Source: Chitinophaga japonensis (GTDB lineage Bacteria; Bacteroidota; Bacteroidia; Chitinophagales; Chitinophagaceae). From it: DNA of 64,000 nt. The notes below the pieces were generated by a model. It was given only the letters and a program-made list of their open reading frames with translations. It did not search any database and was not told the DNA's origin. Of this stretch, positions 52,258 to 60,860 are shown one piece after another (positions within the stretch are counted from its first letter, which is position 1; every line of letters begins with the position of its first letter). Where the stretch lies: positions 1 through 64,000 of the forward strand of contig NZ_VLLG01000004.1 in the NCBI RefSeq assembly GCF_007830125.1, in the 5' to 3' direction. Position numbers and translations under genes: made by a program.

Positions 52258-53442
52258 ATGAACGAGCAAAGACACCAGCCCGATACGGACGCCATCAGGA
52301 TACAGACAGAGCGGACCTGGCAAATGGAACATTCCACCCCGCTATTCCTCACCTCCAGCTTTTGCTTCGACAACGTGGAGGAAATGCGGGCCACCTTTGC
52401 CGATGAAACGGACTTCAACATTTACAGCCGTTTCAGCAACCCGAACGTGGACGAGTTTGTAAAAAAGGTCTGCGCGCTGGAACAGGCGCCGGCCGGTTAT
52501 GCCACCGCATCGGGCATGAGCGCGGTGTTTGGCAGCTTTATGGCCCTGCTCAAAGCCGGCGACCACCTGCTGTCGGCCCGCACCATCTTTGGCTCTACGC
52601 ATACGGTCATTGATAAATTCCTGCCCAGGTGGGGCATTAGCTGCGATTATTTCGACATTAACAACCCGGCAGAGCTGGAGGGGATGATCAAACCCAATAC
52701 CCGCATGATCTTTGTGGAAACGCCGGCCAACCCCGGCCTGGAGATCATTGACGTGGAATGGCTGGCCGGTATCGCCAACAAGCACAACATCATCCTGAAT
52801 GTAGATAACTGCTTTGCCACCCCCGTGCTGCAAAAGCCTTTCCTCTCAGGCGCGCACCTGGTGACCCATTCCGCCACCAAATGGATGGATGGGCAGGGCC
52901 GCGTACTGGGCGGGGTAGTGGTGGGCCAGCCGGAGCTGATCAAAGAGATCTATGCTTTTTGCCGCAGCACCGGCCCGGCTATGTCGCCATTCAACGCCTG
53001 GGTGCTCAGCAAGAGCCTGGAAACCCTGCACGTGCGCATGGAGCGTCACTCCGCCAGCGCCCTGGCCCTGGCTACCGCCCTGGAGCATCACGGGCAGCTC
53101 AACTGGGTGCGGTACCCCTTCCTGGAAAGCCACCCGCAGTACGCTATTGCACAGCAACAGATGACCGGCGGCGGCGGCATTTTCTGCTTCGAGCTGAAAG
53201 GCGGCCTGGAGCAGGGCAAGCGCTTCCTGGACGCGCTTAAGATGCTGACCCTCACGGCCAACCTGGGGGATACCCGCAGCATCGCTTCGCACCCGGCCAG
53301 CACTACCCACGCCAAGATGTCGGAGGAAGACCGCCTGCTGTCCGGGATAACGCCCGGGTTTATACGTATTTCCGTAGGGCTGGAGAATGTGCAGGATATT
53401 TTGCAGGATATTGAGCAGGCGCTGGAAGCGTCTAAAATTTGA
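52258..53442 (+). CDS. metZ: Trans-sulfuration PLP enzyme (O-acyl-homoserine sulfhydrylase)
   Basis: A 394-residue Cys/Met metabolism PLP enzyme. The PLP lysine is near residue 208 in THSATKWMDGQG, and VETPANPGLEIIDVEW and LTANLGDTRSIASHPASTTH are family blocks. The latter resembles O-succinyl/O-acetylhomoserine sulfhydrylases (MetZ). With MetX it would convert O-acetylhomoserine and sulfide to homocysteine. The start at 52258 (MNEQRHQ) is used because the 11 residues before it are repeat-encoded. Cystathionine gamma-synthase activity is possible. Confidence 0.82.
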   Translation: MNEQRHQPDTDAIRIQTERTWQMEHSTPLFLTSSFCFDNVEEMRATFADETDFNIYSRFSNPNVDEFVKKVCALEQAPAGYATASGMSAVFGSFMALLKAGDHLLSARTIFGSTHTVIDKFLPRWGISCDYFDINNPAELEGMIKPNTRMIFVETPANPGLEIIDVEWLAGIANKHNIILNVDNCFATPVLQKPFLSGAHLVTHSATKWMDGQGRVLGGVVVGQPELIKEIYAFCRSTGPAMSPFNAWVLSKSLETLHVRMERHSASALALATALEHHGQLNWVRYPFLESHPQYAIAQQQMTGGGGIFCFELKGGLEQGKRFLDALKMLTLTANLGDTRSIASHPASTTHAKMSEEDRLLSGITPGFIRISVGLENVQDILQDIEQALEASKI

Positions 53443-53469
53443 TAAAGAAATAAATAAGCCCCTTATACC

Positions 53470-54096
53470 ATGAATAAAGCACATTGTTGGTGTTACATTG
53501 TTGTGCTCCTGTTGCTGGTAACCAATTACCAGGCAAAGGCCCAGGAAACCGCGGCACAGGCGACGTACGATCACAGGATTATTGCCGTCCTGCCTTTTAA
53601 AACAAGAACCGCCTATTTCAAACCCCAAAGTAAAGATGCAGTGCAGGCGCTGCAGGAGCGCGAAGCCGCGGAAGGTCTGCAGTTGCAGGAAGCGCTGTAT
53701 AACGCCATGACGCAGGATGAAGAAAAACTGCTGGTAGACGTGCAGGACTGGCAATTAACGGATTCCCTGCTGAAAGCCGCCAGGGTAGACTTCCGGAACG
53801 TGAACAACCTGGATGCGCAGTCCCTCTGCCGTTTGTTAAAAGTGGACGCTGTTTTAACGGGCGAGCTCGCCGAGCTCCGTGTAAGCCGTACTTACACTAC
53901 CAGCACCCTGATATTTGCAGCCAGTAAAACGAAAAGAATGATCATTGAGCTATACGACGGTAAAACAGGGGATCATATCTGGAACTTCGAGAAGGAACTG
54001 GACGTGGCCGGCATATTTGACACTGAGAAACACAATCAATACCTGGAGAAGCGCCTGTTGAAAGCATTCATTAGAAAATTTCCCTACACCCGCTAA
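53470..54096 (+). CDS. Exported protein of unknown function, CsgG-like fold possible
   Basis: A 208-residue protein with a signal peptide (about 1-25, ending QAKAQ). The body shows HRIIAVLPFKTRT, LQEALYNAMTQDEEKLLVDVQDWQLT and LCRLLKVDAVLTGELAELR. This alternation of strands and helices recalls CsgG/GNA1162-type periplasmic proteins, but the match is loose. It follows metZ by 27 nt and precedes a small membrane protein, so the three may share a transcript. Confidence 0.5.
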   Translation: MNKAHCWCYIVVLLLLVTNYQAKAQETAAQATYDHRIIAVLPFKTRTAYFKPQSKDAVQALQEREAAEGLQLQEALYNAMTQDEEKLLVDVQDWQLTDSLLKAARVDFRNVNNLDAQSLCRLLKVDAVLTGELAELRVSRTYTTSTLIFAASKTKRMIIELYDGKTGDHIWNFEKELDVAGIFDTEKHNQYLEKRLLKAFIRKFPYTR

Positions 54097-54134
54097 TGTT
54101 TCCTACTTTACCCTACTTTCCGTAATTTCCAGCT

Positions 54135-54506
54135 ATGAAATTCCTGGCCTCTCTACTCCTTATTATCGCCCTTGGTTACATGGCCGGCCTGTTCATGGCC
54201 TGGTGGTCCGTAGCGCTGGTGGCTTTCCTGGTAGCCCTGCTAATTCCCCTGTCTTCCGGTAAGGCCTTTGCCTGCGGGTTCATTGCCATATTTATACTCT
54301 GGATGGCCGTCGCTTTTTTCCAGGATGTCCGCAATGATCATATCCTGGCCAACCGGGTGAGCGAGATCTTCCTGAAAATGCACAGCCCTGTGCTGATGGG
54401 CATTATCAGCTCCGTTATCGGCGCCCTGGTGGCGGGCATGGGCAGCCTTACCGGCAGCCTGCTGCGTAAAACGCTGAACGCTAAAGGCTCAACGCTTAAC
54501 GCTTAA
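54135..54506 (+). CDS. Small integral membrane protein, unknown
   Basis: A 123-residue protein with about four hydrophobic helices (residues 2-20, 23-40, 45-65 and 90-112). I do not recognise a family. The last residues (RKTLNAKGSTLNA) are encoded by ACGCTTA-type heptamers of the following inverted repeat and are probably not conserved. Confidence 0.6.
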   Translation: MKFLASLLLIIALGYMAGLFMAWWSVALVAFLVALLIPLSSGKAFACGFIAIFILWMAVAFFQDVRNDHILANRVSEIFLKMHSPVLMGIISSVIGALVAGMGSLTGSLLRKTLNAKGSTLNA

Positions 54507-54571
54507 CGCATTCGATTCAGCTATGAACATACGGCAATCAGCGTTCCGCCTTCAGCGTTCCGCGTTCTGCA
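54469..54571. repeat. Heptamer inverted repeat within two coding ends (unit ACGCTTA)
   Basis: The left arm (54469-54510) has ACGCTGA, ACGCTAA, ACGCTTA and ACGCTTA units and encodes the end of the small membrane protein. The right arm (about 54537-54571) has TCAGCGT and TTCCGCG complements and encodes the first residues of the DUF5686 protein (QSAFRLQRSAFC). Confidence 0.75.
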
Positions 54572-57075
54572 TCATCATCCTGCTATTTTTCAGCAATTAT
54601 TCCCGGGCCGGCATTATCCGCGGCCGGGTGGCCAATGAAAGGGGAGAGGCCCTGCCTTTTGCCACCCTGCTCATTAAAGGCACCACCCAGGGCACTACCA
54701 CCAATGCGGCCGGCCAGTACTCCCTGGAACTGCCGGACGGCGCCTATACCATCGTATGCCAGTATATGGGTTACCGTAAGGAGGAGAAGCCCGTTACCGT
54801 TGCCGGTGCGGCCGTGCTGACGCTGGACTTCCAACTGCAGCCCCTGCAGTTGCAGATACAGGAGGTGGTGGTAAAAGGCGGCGGGGAAGACCCGGCCTAC
54901 GCCATCATCCGCGAAGCCATTAAAAAAAGACCGGTATACCAGCAGCAGGTACAGGAATTTACCTGCAACGCCTATATCAAAGGCATGTTCAAGCTGCGCA
55001 ATGTGCCCGACAGGTTCTTTGGCCAGAAGGTAGACAAGCAGGAAATGGGCGTGGACTCCACCGGCAGGGGCATCGTGTTCCTGTCAGAATCCCTGACCAA
55101 AATATCCGCCCGCCGGCCCGACAAGATTAAGCTGGACGTGATCTCCTCCCGGCAAAGCGGGGGCGGTTTCGGGTTCAGCTTCCCGGCCTATATCAACTTT
55201 TACGACAACAATGTGTCCGCCGTGATCACGCAGTTCAGCCCGCGGGGCTATATTTCCCCTATTGCAGACAATGCGCTGCAGTATTACAAATACCGGCTGG
55301 AAGGCGTGTTCTATGAAGACGGCCGGGCGGTGAACAAGATACAGGTGATCCCCCGCCGCAGGTTTGAACCGCTGTTCTCCGGGCATATCTTTATCACGGA
55401 TGGCGACTGGCGCATTCACAGCACCAACCTGCTGCTTACCAGGGATTACCAGTTGGAGATCATGGACACCCTGCAGATCAGGCAGATACATGTGCCGGTA
55501 GACAGCGCGGTATGGCGCACCAAGGATCAGGTGATCAGCCTTTCCATGAAGCAGTTCGGGTTTGACCTGGTGGGCAGTTTCGTGAACGTATATTCCAACT
55601 ACAACCTGCACCCCGCCTTCCCGCCCAAATATTTCGATAACATTATCATGAAATATGACACGGCCTTTAACAAAAAGAGCATCCACTACTGGGACAGCAT
55701 CCGGCCGGTGCCATTGGAAAAGGAAGAGCTGAAAGACTTTCATGAAAAGGACAGCACGGCGCAGGCGCGCCGCGACAGCCTGCTGTCCGGCCGCCATATC
55801 GATTCCCTCCGCAAGCACCGGCCGCCGGTGAAGCTCACCCATTTCTTCTGGGGCGGCGTAAAGCATAATTACTATTTCCGCAGGGATACCCAGTTGGTGC
55901 ATCACCACCTGGCCATGCGCCCGCTGCTGACCCAGTTGGAATACAATACCGTGGAAGGGCTGGTGCTTAGTGTGGAGCCCCGCCTGGAGCTGGACCTGCC
56001 GCATGACCAGGAGCTGCACATAGCGCCCTTCCTGCGTTATGGCTTCAGCAATACGCACCTCAATGCCTGGGCGGAGATCACGTGGCGGCAGCAGGCGCGC
56101 CTGCACAAGCGCCCGGGCGATAACACCTGGCTGCTTTCCGGCGGCAAGCGCATCTACCAGTTCAACAAGCAGGAACCGATAGATCCCCTGACCAACGCGG
56201 TATATACGCTGCTGCTCAAGGAAAACTATATGAAGCTGTATGAAAGCCGCTTTGCCAACCTGGCGTTCAGGCGGCAGTTTGAAAGCGGCGCCTGGGCGGG
56301 CATCGGTTTCACCTACGAGGATCGTATACCGGTGCAGAACACCTCCGATTTTGTCATATTTAAGAACAGCAGCAAGCAGTTCCTGCCCAACCATCCCTAC
56401 GAGTTGGCAGACGTGCCCTTTACCCCGCACCAGGCCCTGGTCATGAACCTGAGCTTCAGCTTCCAGCCCGGCCAGCGCTTCATACAGTTGCCGGACCGGA
56501 AGATCGCCATCGGGTCCAAATACCCGCGCTTTGACATTGCTTACAGCAAAGGCATACAGGGATGGGCAGGCAGCGACGTGGATTTTGATAAATGGAAGGC
56601 GCAGGTGTCTGACAACATGAATTTCAAGTTGTTCGGGGAATTGCGTTACCGGCTGGCTGCCGGCGGCTTCCTGAACAGCAATTCCGTGGGACTGCCGGAT
56701 TACCAGCATTTTAACGGCAACCAGACCTTCTACAATATCAAATACCTCAACAGCTTCCAGTTGGCGCCTTATTACAAATACAGCACCATTGCTTCCTTTT
56801 ACACTACGCTGAACCTGGAGCATCATTTCAACGGGCTGCTGACCAACAAGATACCCTTGCTGAACCGGCTGAAATGGAACCTGGTAGCAGGCACCAATGC
56901 CTTCTATGTCAACAGCGATAACAATTATGTAGAAGTGTTTGCCGGCCTGGAGAACATCTTTAAGCTGGTAAGGGTAGATGTGATAGCCGGCTATCAAAGC
57001 CAGGATGCTACTCGTATAGGTGTGCGCGCCGGTTTTGGCGGATTACTGGGCGGCGCGATCTTCCGCAGGAGATGA
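54523..57075 (+). CDS. DUF5686 / carboxypeptidase-like outer-membrane protein
   Basis: An 850-residue exported protein. A signal segment (about 16-29) precedes a carboxypeptidase-like regulatory domain (about 30-120, GRVANERGEALPFATLLIKGT) and then a large DUF5686-type region with a predicted C-terminal beta-barrel (GAGNAF-like strands, ending GGAIFRRR). These proteins are widespread in Bacteroidota with no firm function. The N-terminal region before the signal core is encoded by heptamer repeats, so the n-region of the signal is repeat-derived. Confidence 0.78.
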   Translation: MNIRQSAFRLQRSAFCIIILLFFSNYSRAGIIRGRVANERGEALPFATLLIKGTTQGTTTNAAGQYSLELPDGAYTIVCQYMGYRKEEKPVTVAGAAVLTLDFQLQPLQLQIQEVVVKGGGEDPAYAIIREAIKKRPVYQQQVQEFTCNAYIKGMFKLRNVPDRFFGQKVDKQEMGVDSTGRGIVFLSESLTKISARRPDKIKLDVISSRQSGGGFGFSFPAYINFYDNNVSAVITQFSPRGYISPIADNALQYYKYRLEGVFYEDGRAVNKIQVIPRRRFEPLFSGHIFITDGDWRIHSTNLLLTRDYQLEIMDTLQIRQIHVPVDSAVWRTKDQVISLSMKQFGFDLVGSFVNVYSNYNLHPAFPPKYFDNIIMKYDTAFNKKSIHYWDSIRPVPLEKEELKDFHEKDSTAQARRDSLLSGRHIDSLRKHRPPVKLTHFFWGGVKHNYYFRRDTQLVHHHLAMRPLLTQLEYNTVEGLVLSVEPRLELDLPHDQELHIAPFLRYGFSNTHLNAWAEITWRQQARLHKRPGDNTWLLSGGKRIYQFNKQEPIDPLTNAVYTLLLKENYMKLYESRFANLAFRRQFESGAWAGIGFTYEDRIPVQNTSDFVIFKNSSKQFLPNHPYELADVPFTPHQALVMNLSFSFQPGQRFIQLPDRKIAIGSKYPRFDIAYSKGIQGWAGSDVDFDKWKAQVSDNMNFKLFGELRYRLAAGGFLNSNSVGLPDYQHFNGNQTFYNIKYLNSFQLAPYYKYSTIASFYTTLNLEHHFNGLLTNKIPLLNRLKWNLVAGTNAFYVNSDNNYVEVFAGLENIFKLVRVDVIAGYQSQDATRIGVRAGFGGLLGGAIFRRR

Positions 57076-57081
57076 TCCCGC

Positions 57082-57198
57082 TTACCTGATTTTCCTGCCT
57101 TTGCTGTATTCCTTGCTGTCATCATAAAAATAAGCCAGCACACGGTACACCAAAAAAGCGAGGATGAAGTAAAAGGCGGAAAGAATAATTGTTGTCAT
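57082..57198 (-). CDS. Very small membrane protein
   Basis: A 38-residue ORF, MTTIILSAFYFILAFLVYRV followed by LAYFYDDSKEYSKGRKIR: one membrane helix and a charged cytoplasmic tail. The frame is open upstream to 57291 but without hydrophobic content, so the ATG at 57198 is preferred. It is convergent with the DUF5686 gene, 6 nt away. No family is recognised. Confidence 0.4.
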   Translation of the reverse strand: MTTIILSAFYFILAFLVYRVLAYFYDDSKEYSKGRKIR

Positions 57199-57388
57199 AA
57201 TCTTACATTTTTGGGTTACACCATTTTCGCTTGTCGTACCTGGTATTTCAAAAAGAATGCCAAAGCAGGGGCCGATTTTTAAGGCCATCAATATCAGTCA
57301 CTTAGGAAACCGGCGGCGATCCGCTGTTTACTGCATAACTGTCATTTTACGGAGGATAATGTCCCCGGAAAGGGGTGGGTGGGGTGGC

Positions 57389-57419
57389 TTGTTTTCCTAA
57401 CATGATTGTGTTAATTTTG
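57389..57419 (+). promoter_or_regulatory. Bacteroidota-type promoter
   Basis: TTG at 57389-57391 and TAATTTTG at 57412-57419, spaced 20 nt, match the TTTG/TAnnTTTG consensus. It would drive the small membrane protein gene at 57485. Confidence 0.6.
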
Positions 57420-57484
57420 TAGCCGTGTGCAGAGACCATGCGCCCCGGGAATGCAAATATTGATTAACCCAAAAACACCCCCTT

Positions 57485-57715
57485 ATGAAACCAGGCAAAA
57501 GAATGAGATGGATCGCCATGATCACCCTTATCCTGGGTATTTTACTGGCCGTCCTCGCTTATGTGGCGCAGATCAGCCACTGGCAACATGCCCAAACGGC
57601 AATGACCTTCGGTTTTATCGGTTACATCCTCATTATCAGCGCGGTAGCATACCTCTTGCTGCAACTGCTGCGGGAATGGTCCGGTGAAAATGAGGCGTAT
57701 ATCCACCCTGATTGA
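57485..57715 (+). CDS. Small two-helix membrane protein
   Basis: A 76-residue protein with two membrane helices (about 9-28 and 42-62) and a polar tail. Between the helices is SHWQHAQTAMTFGFIGY. It slightly resembles the N-terminal helices of GldL, the gliding/T9SS motor protein, which also carries a conserved HxP-type segment there, but is far too short to be GldL. It is treated as a hypothetical membrane protein. Confidence 0.6.
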   Translation: MKPGKRMRWIAMITLILGILLAVLAYVAQISHWQHAQTAMTFGFIGYILIISAVAYLLLQLLREWSGENEAYIHPD

Positions 57716-57726
57716 GCAACTTTTCC

Positions 57727-57734
57727 TACCTTTG
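57727..57734 (+). promoter_or_regulatory. Candidate -7 promoter box for trhO
   Basis: TACCTTTG fits TAnnTTTG 53 nt before the trhO ATG. A TTG lies only 12 nt upstream of it, closer than usual. Confidence 0.4.
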
Positions 57735-57787
57735 CTCCGCTGAAATTTTGTTCATCCGAGGTATGTCCTTAAAATTTCAAACGGAAC

Positions 57788-58819
57788 ATGACATTGCACA
57801 ACAGGGTATCTGCAGACGAGCTGAAACGCAGGCTGGCTGCAGAAACATTCAAGAGAATCACTATCTCCTTCTACCAGTACGCCCGGATCGACGATCCGAA
57901 GGCTTTCCGCGACCAGCTTTATACGGCCCTTGACCAGTTACAGGTGTTCGGGCGCATTTACGTGGCGCACGAAGGCATCAATGCCCAGGTAAGCGTGCCG
58001 GAGCATCATATCGAGGCTTTCCGCAGCTACCTGTATTCCATTCCCTTCCTGGACGGCATAAGGCTGAACGTTGCCGTGGAAGATCACGGCAAATCCTTCT
58101 GGGTATTGCGCATCAAGGTACGTGAGAAAATAGTGGCCGACGGTATTACCGACCCCGCTTTTGATATGGTGCGCAAAGGCAAGTACCTGGATGCCAAAGC
58201 CTTTAATGAGCTGGCCGCCGATCCCGATACCATTATCGTGGATATGCGCAACCATTACGAATACGAGGTGGGACATTTTGAACGGGCCATAGAAGTGCCT
58301 TCGGATACCTTCCGTGAGCAACTGCCCATGGCGGTAGACATGCTGAAGGACCAGAAGGATAAAAATATCGTGATGTATTGCACCGGCGGTATCCGTTGCG
58401 AAAAAGCCTCCGCCTACCTGCTGCACAACGGTTTTAATAATGTGTACCACCTGGAAGGCGGTATCATTGAATACACCAATAAAGCCCGCGAGCAGGGCCT
58501 GCCCAACAAGTTCAAAGGAAAGAATTTCGTATTTGACGAACGCCTGGGCGAGCGTATCAGCAATGATATTATCAGCCACTGCCACCAGTGCGGGCAGCCC
58601 TGCGATACCCATACCAACTGTAAAAATGACGGCTGCCACCTGCTGTTCATCCAGTGCGAAGCCTGCGCCGCCCAATATGAAGGCTGCTGCAGCGAGGCCT
58701 GCCAGTCCGTGCTGCACCTGCCCGCCGCCGAGCGTGAAAAGCTGCGCAAAGGCATTGATAAAGGGCAGATGATCTTCAACAAGTCAAAGCAACGGTTGCG
58801 GCCCAGGTTGAATGAATAG
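57788..58819 (+). CDS. trhO: tRNA uridine(34) hydroxylase, rhodanese-like
   Basis: A 343-residue TrhO/YceA protein that hydroxylates U34 of certain tRNAs to 5-hydroxyuridine. An N-terminal acylphosphatase-like domain (about 10-100) precedes a rhodanese domain with the active Cys near 198 (MYCTGGIRCEKA). A C-terminal Cys-rich segment (HCHQCGQPCDTHTNC...CEACAAQYEGCC) probably binds metal. The length is normal for the long form. It is convergent with the LytTR regulator, 2 nt apart. Confidence 0.92.
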   Translation: MTLHNRVSADELKRRLAAETFKRITISFYQYARIDDPKAFRDQLYTALDQLQVFGRIYVAHEGINAQVSVPEHHIEAFRSYLYSIPFLDGIRLNVAVEDHGKSFWVLRIKVREKIVADGITDPAFDMVRKGKYLDAKAFNELAADPDTIIVDMRNHYEYEVGHFERAIEVPSDTFREQLPMAVDMLKDQKDKNIVMYCTGGIRCEKASAYLLHNGFNNVYHLEGGIIEYTNKAREQGLPNKFKGKNFVFDERLGERISNDIISHCHQCGQPCDTHTNCKNDGCHLLFIQCEACAAQYEGCCSEACQSVLHLPAAEREKLRKGIDKGQMIFNKSKQRLRPRLNE

Positions 58820-58821
58820 GC

Positions 58822-59535
58822 CTACCGCTTCAGGTACTTATCCTTCAATATCCTTTCCATCACTGCATCTTTCAGGTGCCGGCTCACAGGAATGTGCTGT
58901 GAGCCGATCATAATATCATTCCCGGTGATCCGGTCTATTTTGGAGAGCGCTACAATGTAGGATTTATGCACGCGCAGGAACTGCTGCGCCGGCAGGTAGT
59001 CCTCCACTGCCTTGAATGTGAGGTAGGTAATGTACTTGCGCTGCGCCGTATGCAGCACTACATAATTCTGCAGCGCGGCAGCATACAGCAGGTCGTCAAA
59101 GCAGATGCGTTCCAGCCCGCTGTCGCATTTAATGAAGAAATAGCCTTCCGCGTTTGCTGCAGCCGGGCGCTGCAGCAGCTCGAAATAGGAGCGGGCCTTC
59201 AGCGCCGCTTTCAGGAAGCGCTCAAAGGCGATGGGTTTCAGCAGGTAATCTATTACATCCAGCTCAAAACCCTGCAGGGCGTACTCCGGGTATGCCGTGG
59301 TGAGGATGGCCAGGGGCGGCTGCGGCAGGGAGCGCAGGAGTTGCAGGCCATTGATGCGGGGCATCTGTATATCCAGGAACAGCAGGTGCACGGGTTGCGC
59401 CTGCAGCAGCGCAATGGCCTTTACCGGGCTGTCGCATACGGCGGCCAGCTCCAGGAAATCCACGTCCGCGCAGTATTCCTGCAGCCCCTTGCGGGCCAGC
59501 GGCTCGTCGTCTATGATCATACAGCGTAAGGTCAT
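58822..59535 (-). CDS. LytTR-type response regulator
   Basis: A 237-residue regulator. The receiver domain has IIDDEPLARKG and phospho-acceptor FLDIQMPRING, and the C-terminal LytTR DNA-binding domain has FLRVHKSYIVALSKIDRITG. It overlaps the histidine kinase gene upstream by 4 bp (ATGA), forming a coupled LytS/LytR-like pair. Targets are unknown. Confidence 0.9.
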   Translation of the reverse strand: MTLRCMIIDDEPLARKGLQEYCADVDFLELAAVCDSPVKAIALLQAQPVHLLFLDIQMPRINGLQLLRSLPQPPLAILTTAYPEYALQGFELDVIDYLLKPIAFERFLKAALKARSYFELLQRPAAANAEGYFFIKCDSGLERICFDDLLYAAALQNYVVLHTAQRKYITYLTFKAVEDYLPAQQFLRVHKSYIVALSKIDRITGNDIMIGSQHIPVSRHLKDAVMERILKDKYLKR

Positions 59536-60569
59536 GCAATACGGATATCTAAGGTTACGTGAAATGCCTGCTCCGTTTCAGCTATCTGCAGGGAATGCTT
59601 TTCCGGGTACAGCAGCTCCAGGCGGCGTTTTACATTGGCCAGCCCGATGCCGTGATGCGTGCCGTTGCCATTCACCGGCCTTTCCCGCGTATTGTAGGTT
59701 TCCAGTTGCAGGAAAGGCCCCTGCCGGCGCAGGTGTACGGTCACCTTGTTGGGCGCCTGCACATGAGCGGATACGTGCTTGAACGCATTTTCCACGAAAG
59801 GGATCAGCAGCAGGGGCGCTATGCTGAAATGCTGCATGGCCGGGTCGCAGTAAAAGGATACCTCGCAGTTATCATTCAGCCGCATTTGCTGGATAGCCAC
59901 ATAATTGGCCACATACTGCGCCTCCTTTTCTATGGGAATGGCGTCCGTGTTACAGTCGTACAACTGGTAGCGCAGCAGGTCCGCGAATTGCCGGAGCATG
60001 TCCCGGGCGGCCTTGTTCTCCTTGTCTATCAGGAAATACACGGCATTCAGGGAATTGAACAAGGCATGCGGGTTGATCTGCGCTTTCAGGTATTGCAGCT
60101 CCTGCTCTGCGCTGGCCCGCAGGGCGCTTTGCAGGCGGTGCTGCGTCTGCAGCCGGTCTATATAGAACTGCACGCCGGTAATGGCGCCTACCATAAAGAA
60201 AAGGGGAATGTACACGTCGTATAACTGGCTGTTGAGGCTGGCATTGGGCCATTGCGCAATACGGCCGGCATAAGGCTGCAGCACCCCGTTCAGCAACTGT
60301 ATCACCAGCCAGCCCGTGCCGCCTATCAGCCCGGCAAAAGCGGTAAAGAAGATCACATACTGCTGCCGGTACAGGAAGCGGGGGATCAGCACATAGCTGG
60401 TAAAGTACACGGCGCCCGCCAGCGTTACTACCTTCAGCAGGCCGGCCAGCATGGTAGCCTGCAAGGCGGGGTAATCGTCTATGCGCAGCAGCACCCATAC
60501 CGTGAAGAAGATCATCCAGAACAATACATGGTGCAGCTTATACCGTGTCAGTGCCGGCAGGATGTTCAT
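59532..60569 (-). CDS. LytS/YehU-type sensor histidine kinase
   Basis: A 345-residue membrane kinase. Four N-terminal membrane helices (about 12-120) are followed by the His_kinase domain, LKAQINPHALFNSLNAVYF, with the phospho-acceptor His near 166, and a compact ATPase lid (VENAFKHVS, HGIGLANVKRRLELLY). It overlaps and partners the LytTR regulator. The signal is unknown. A transcription terminator lies upstream, separating it from the RND pump. Confidence 0.9.
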   Translation of the reverse strand: MNILPALTRYKLHHVLFWMIFFTVWVLLRIDDYPALQATMLAGLLKVVTLAGAVYFTSYVLIPRFLYRQQYVIFFTAFAGLIGGTGWLVIQLLNGVLQPYAGRIAQWPNASLNSQLYDVYIPLFFMVGAITGVQFYIDRLQTQHRLQSALRASAEQELQYLKAQINPHALFNSLNAVYFLIDKENKAARDMLRQFADLLRYQLYDCNTDAIPIEKEAQYVANYVAIQQMRLNDNCEVSFYCDPAMQHFSIAPLLLIPFVENAFKHVSAHVQAPNKVTVHLRRQGPFLQLETYNTRERPVNGNGTHHGIGLANVKRRLELLYPEKHSLQIAETEQAFHVTLDIRIA

Positions 60570-60641
60570 ACCCTAATTTAGCATTTGTTGGCGGTTTGCG
60601 GCGCATGTTTACGCATAAGGCGGGTTTTGCGGGACGAAAGG

Positions 60642-60683
60642 AAAAAAATCCGCCCCGCGTTGTTTCTTCTGCGGCGGGGCGGA
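60642..60683 (-). terminator. Intrinsic terminator for the RND pump gene
   Basis: Read on the minus strand, TCCGCCCCGC pairs perfectly with GCGGGGCGGA (60649-60658 with 60674-60683), followed by seven T residues (60648-60642). It is downstream of the RND pump stop. Confidence 0.8.
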
Positions 60684-60788
60684 GTAATTGAGCATGAAAC
60701 CAGTTCAGGAAGCATCAAAGCTACCGGTACTGTCGTTTCAGCCCCATTCTATCAACCTATATGCGAACTAAAACCAGTTTCCAATTGT

Positions 60789-60860
60789 AAGTTGGCAGTT
60801 TGCAGGCATTGGGCGACTGATTGAACCGACTGCCGCCTGCTAATTAATGACTGCCAACTT
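60789..60860. repeat. Possible heptamer inverted repeat (unit TTGGCAG)
   Basis: The arm AAGTTGGCAGTTTGCAGGC (60789-60807) is complementary to 60835-60860. It has two visible 7-bp units per arm and encodes the last residues of the RND pump (KKVGSH). Confidence 0.5.

Noticed and set aside
55084..56997. 637-codon open frame antisense to the DUF5686 gene
   Set aside because: The composition is that of a shadow frame (runs of Gln, Val, His), with no recognisable domain, and it lies fully inside a convincing gene on the other strand.
57485..57715. A truncated gldL gene
   Set aside because: Only two membrane helices are shared in general character; the rest of GldL and any gld neighbours are missing, so a small unrelated membrane protein is more likely.
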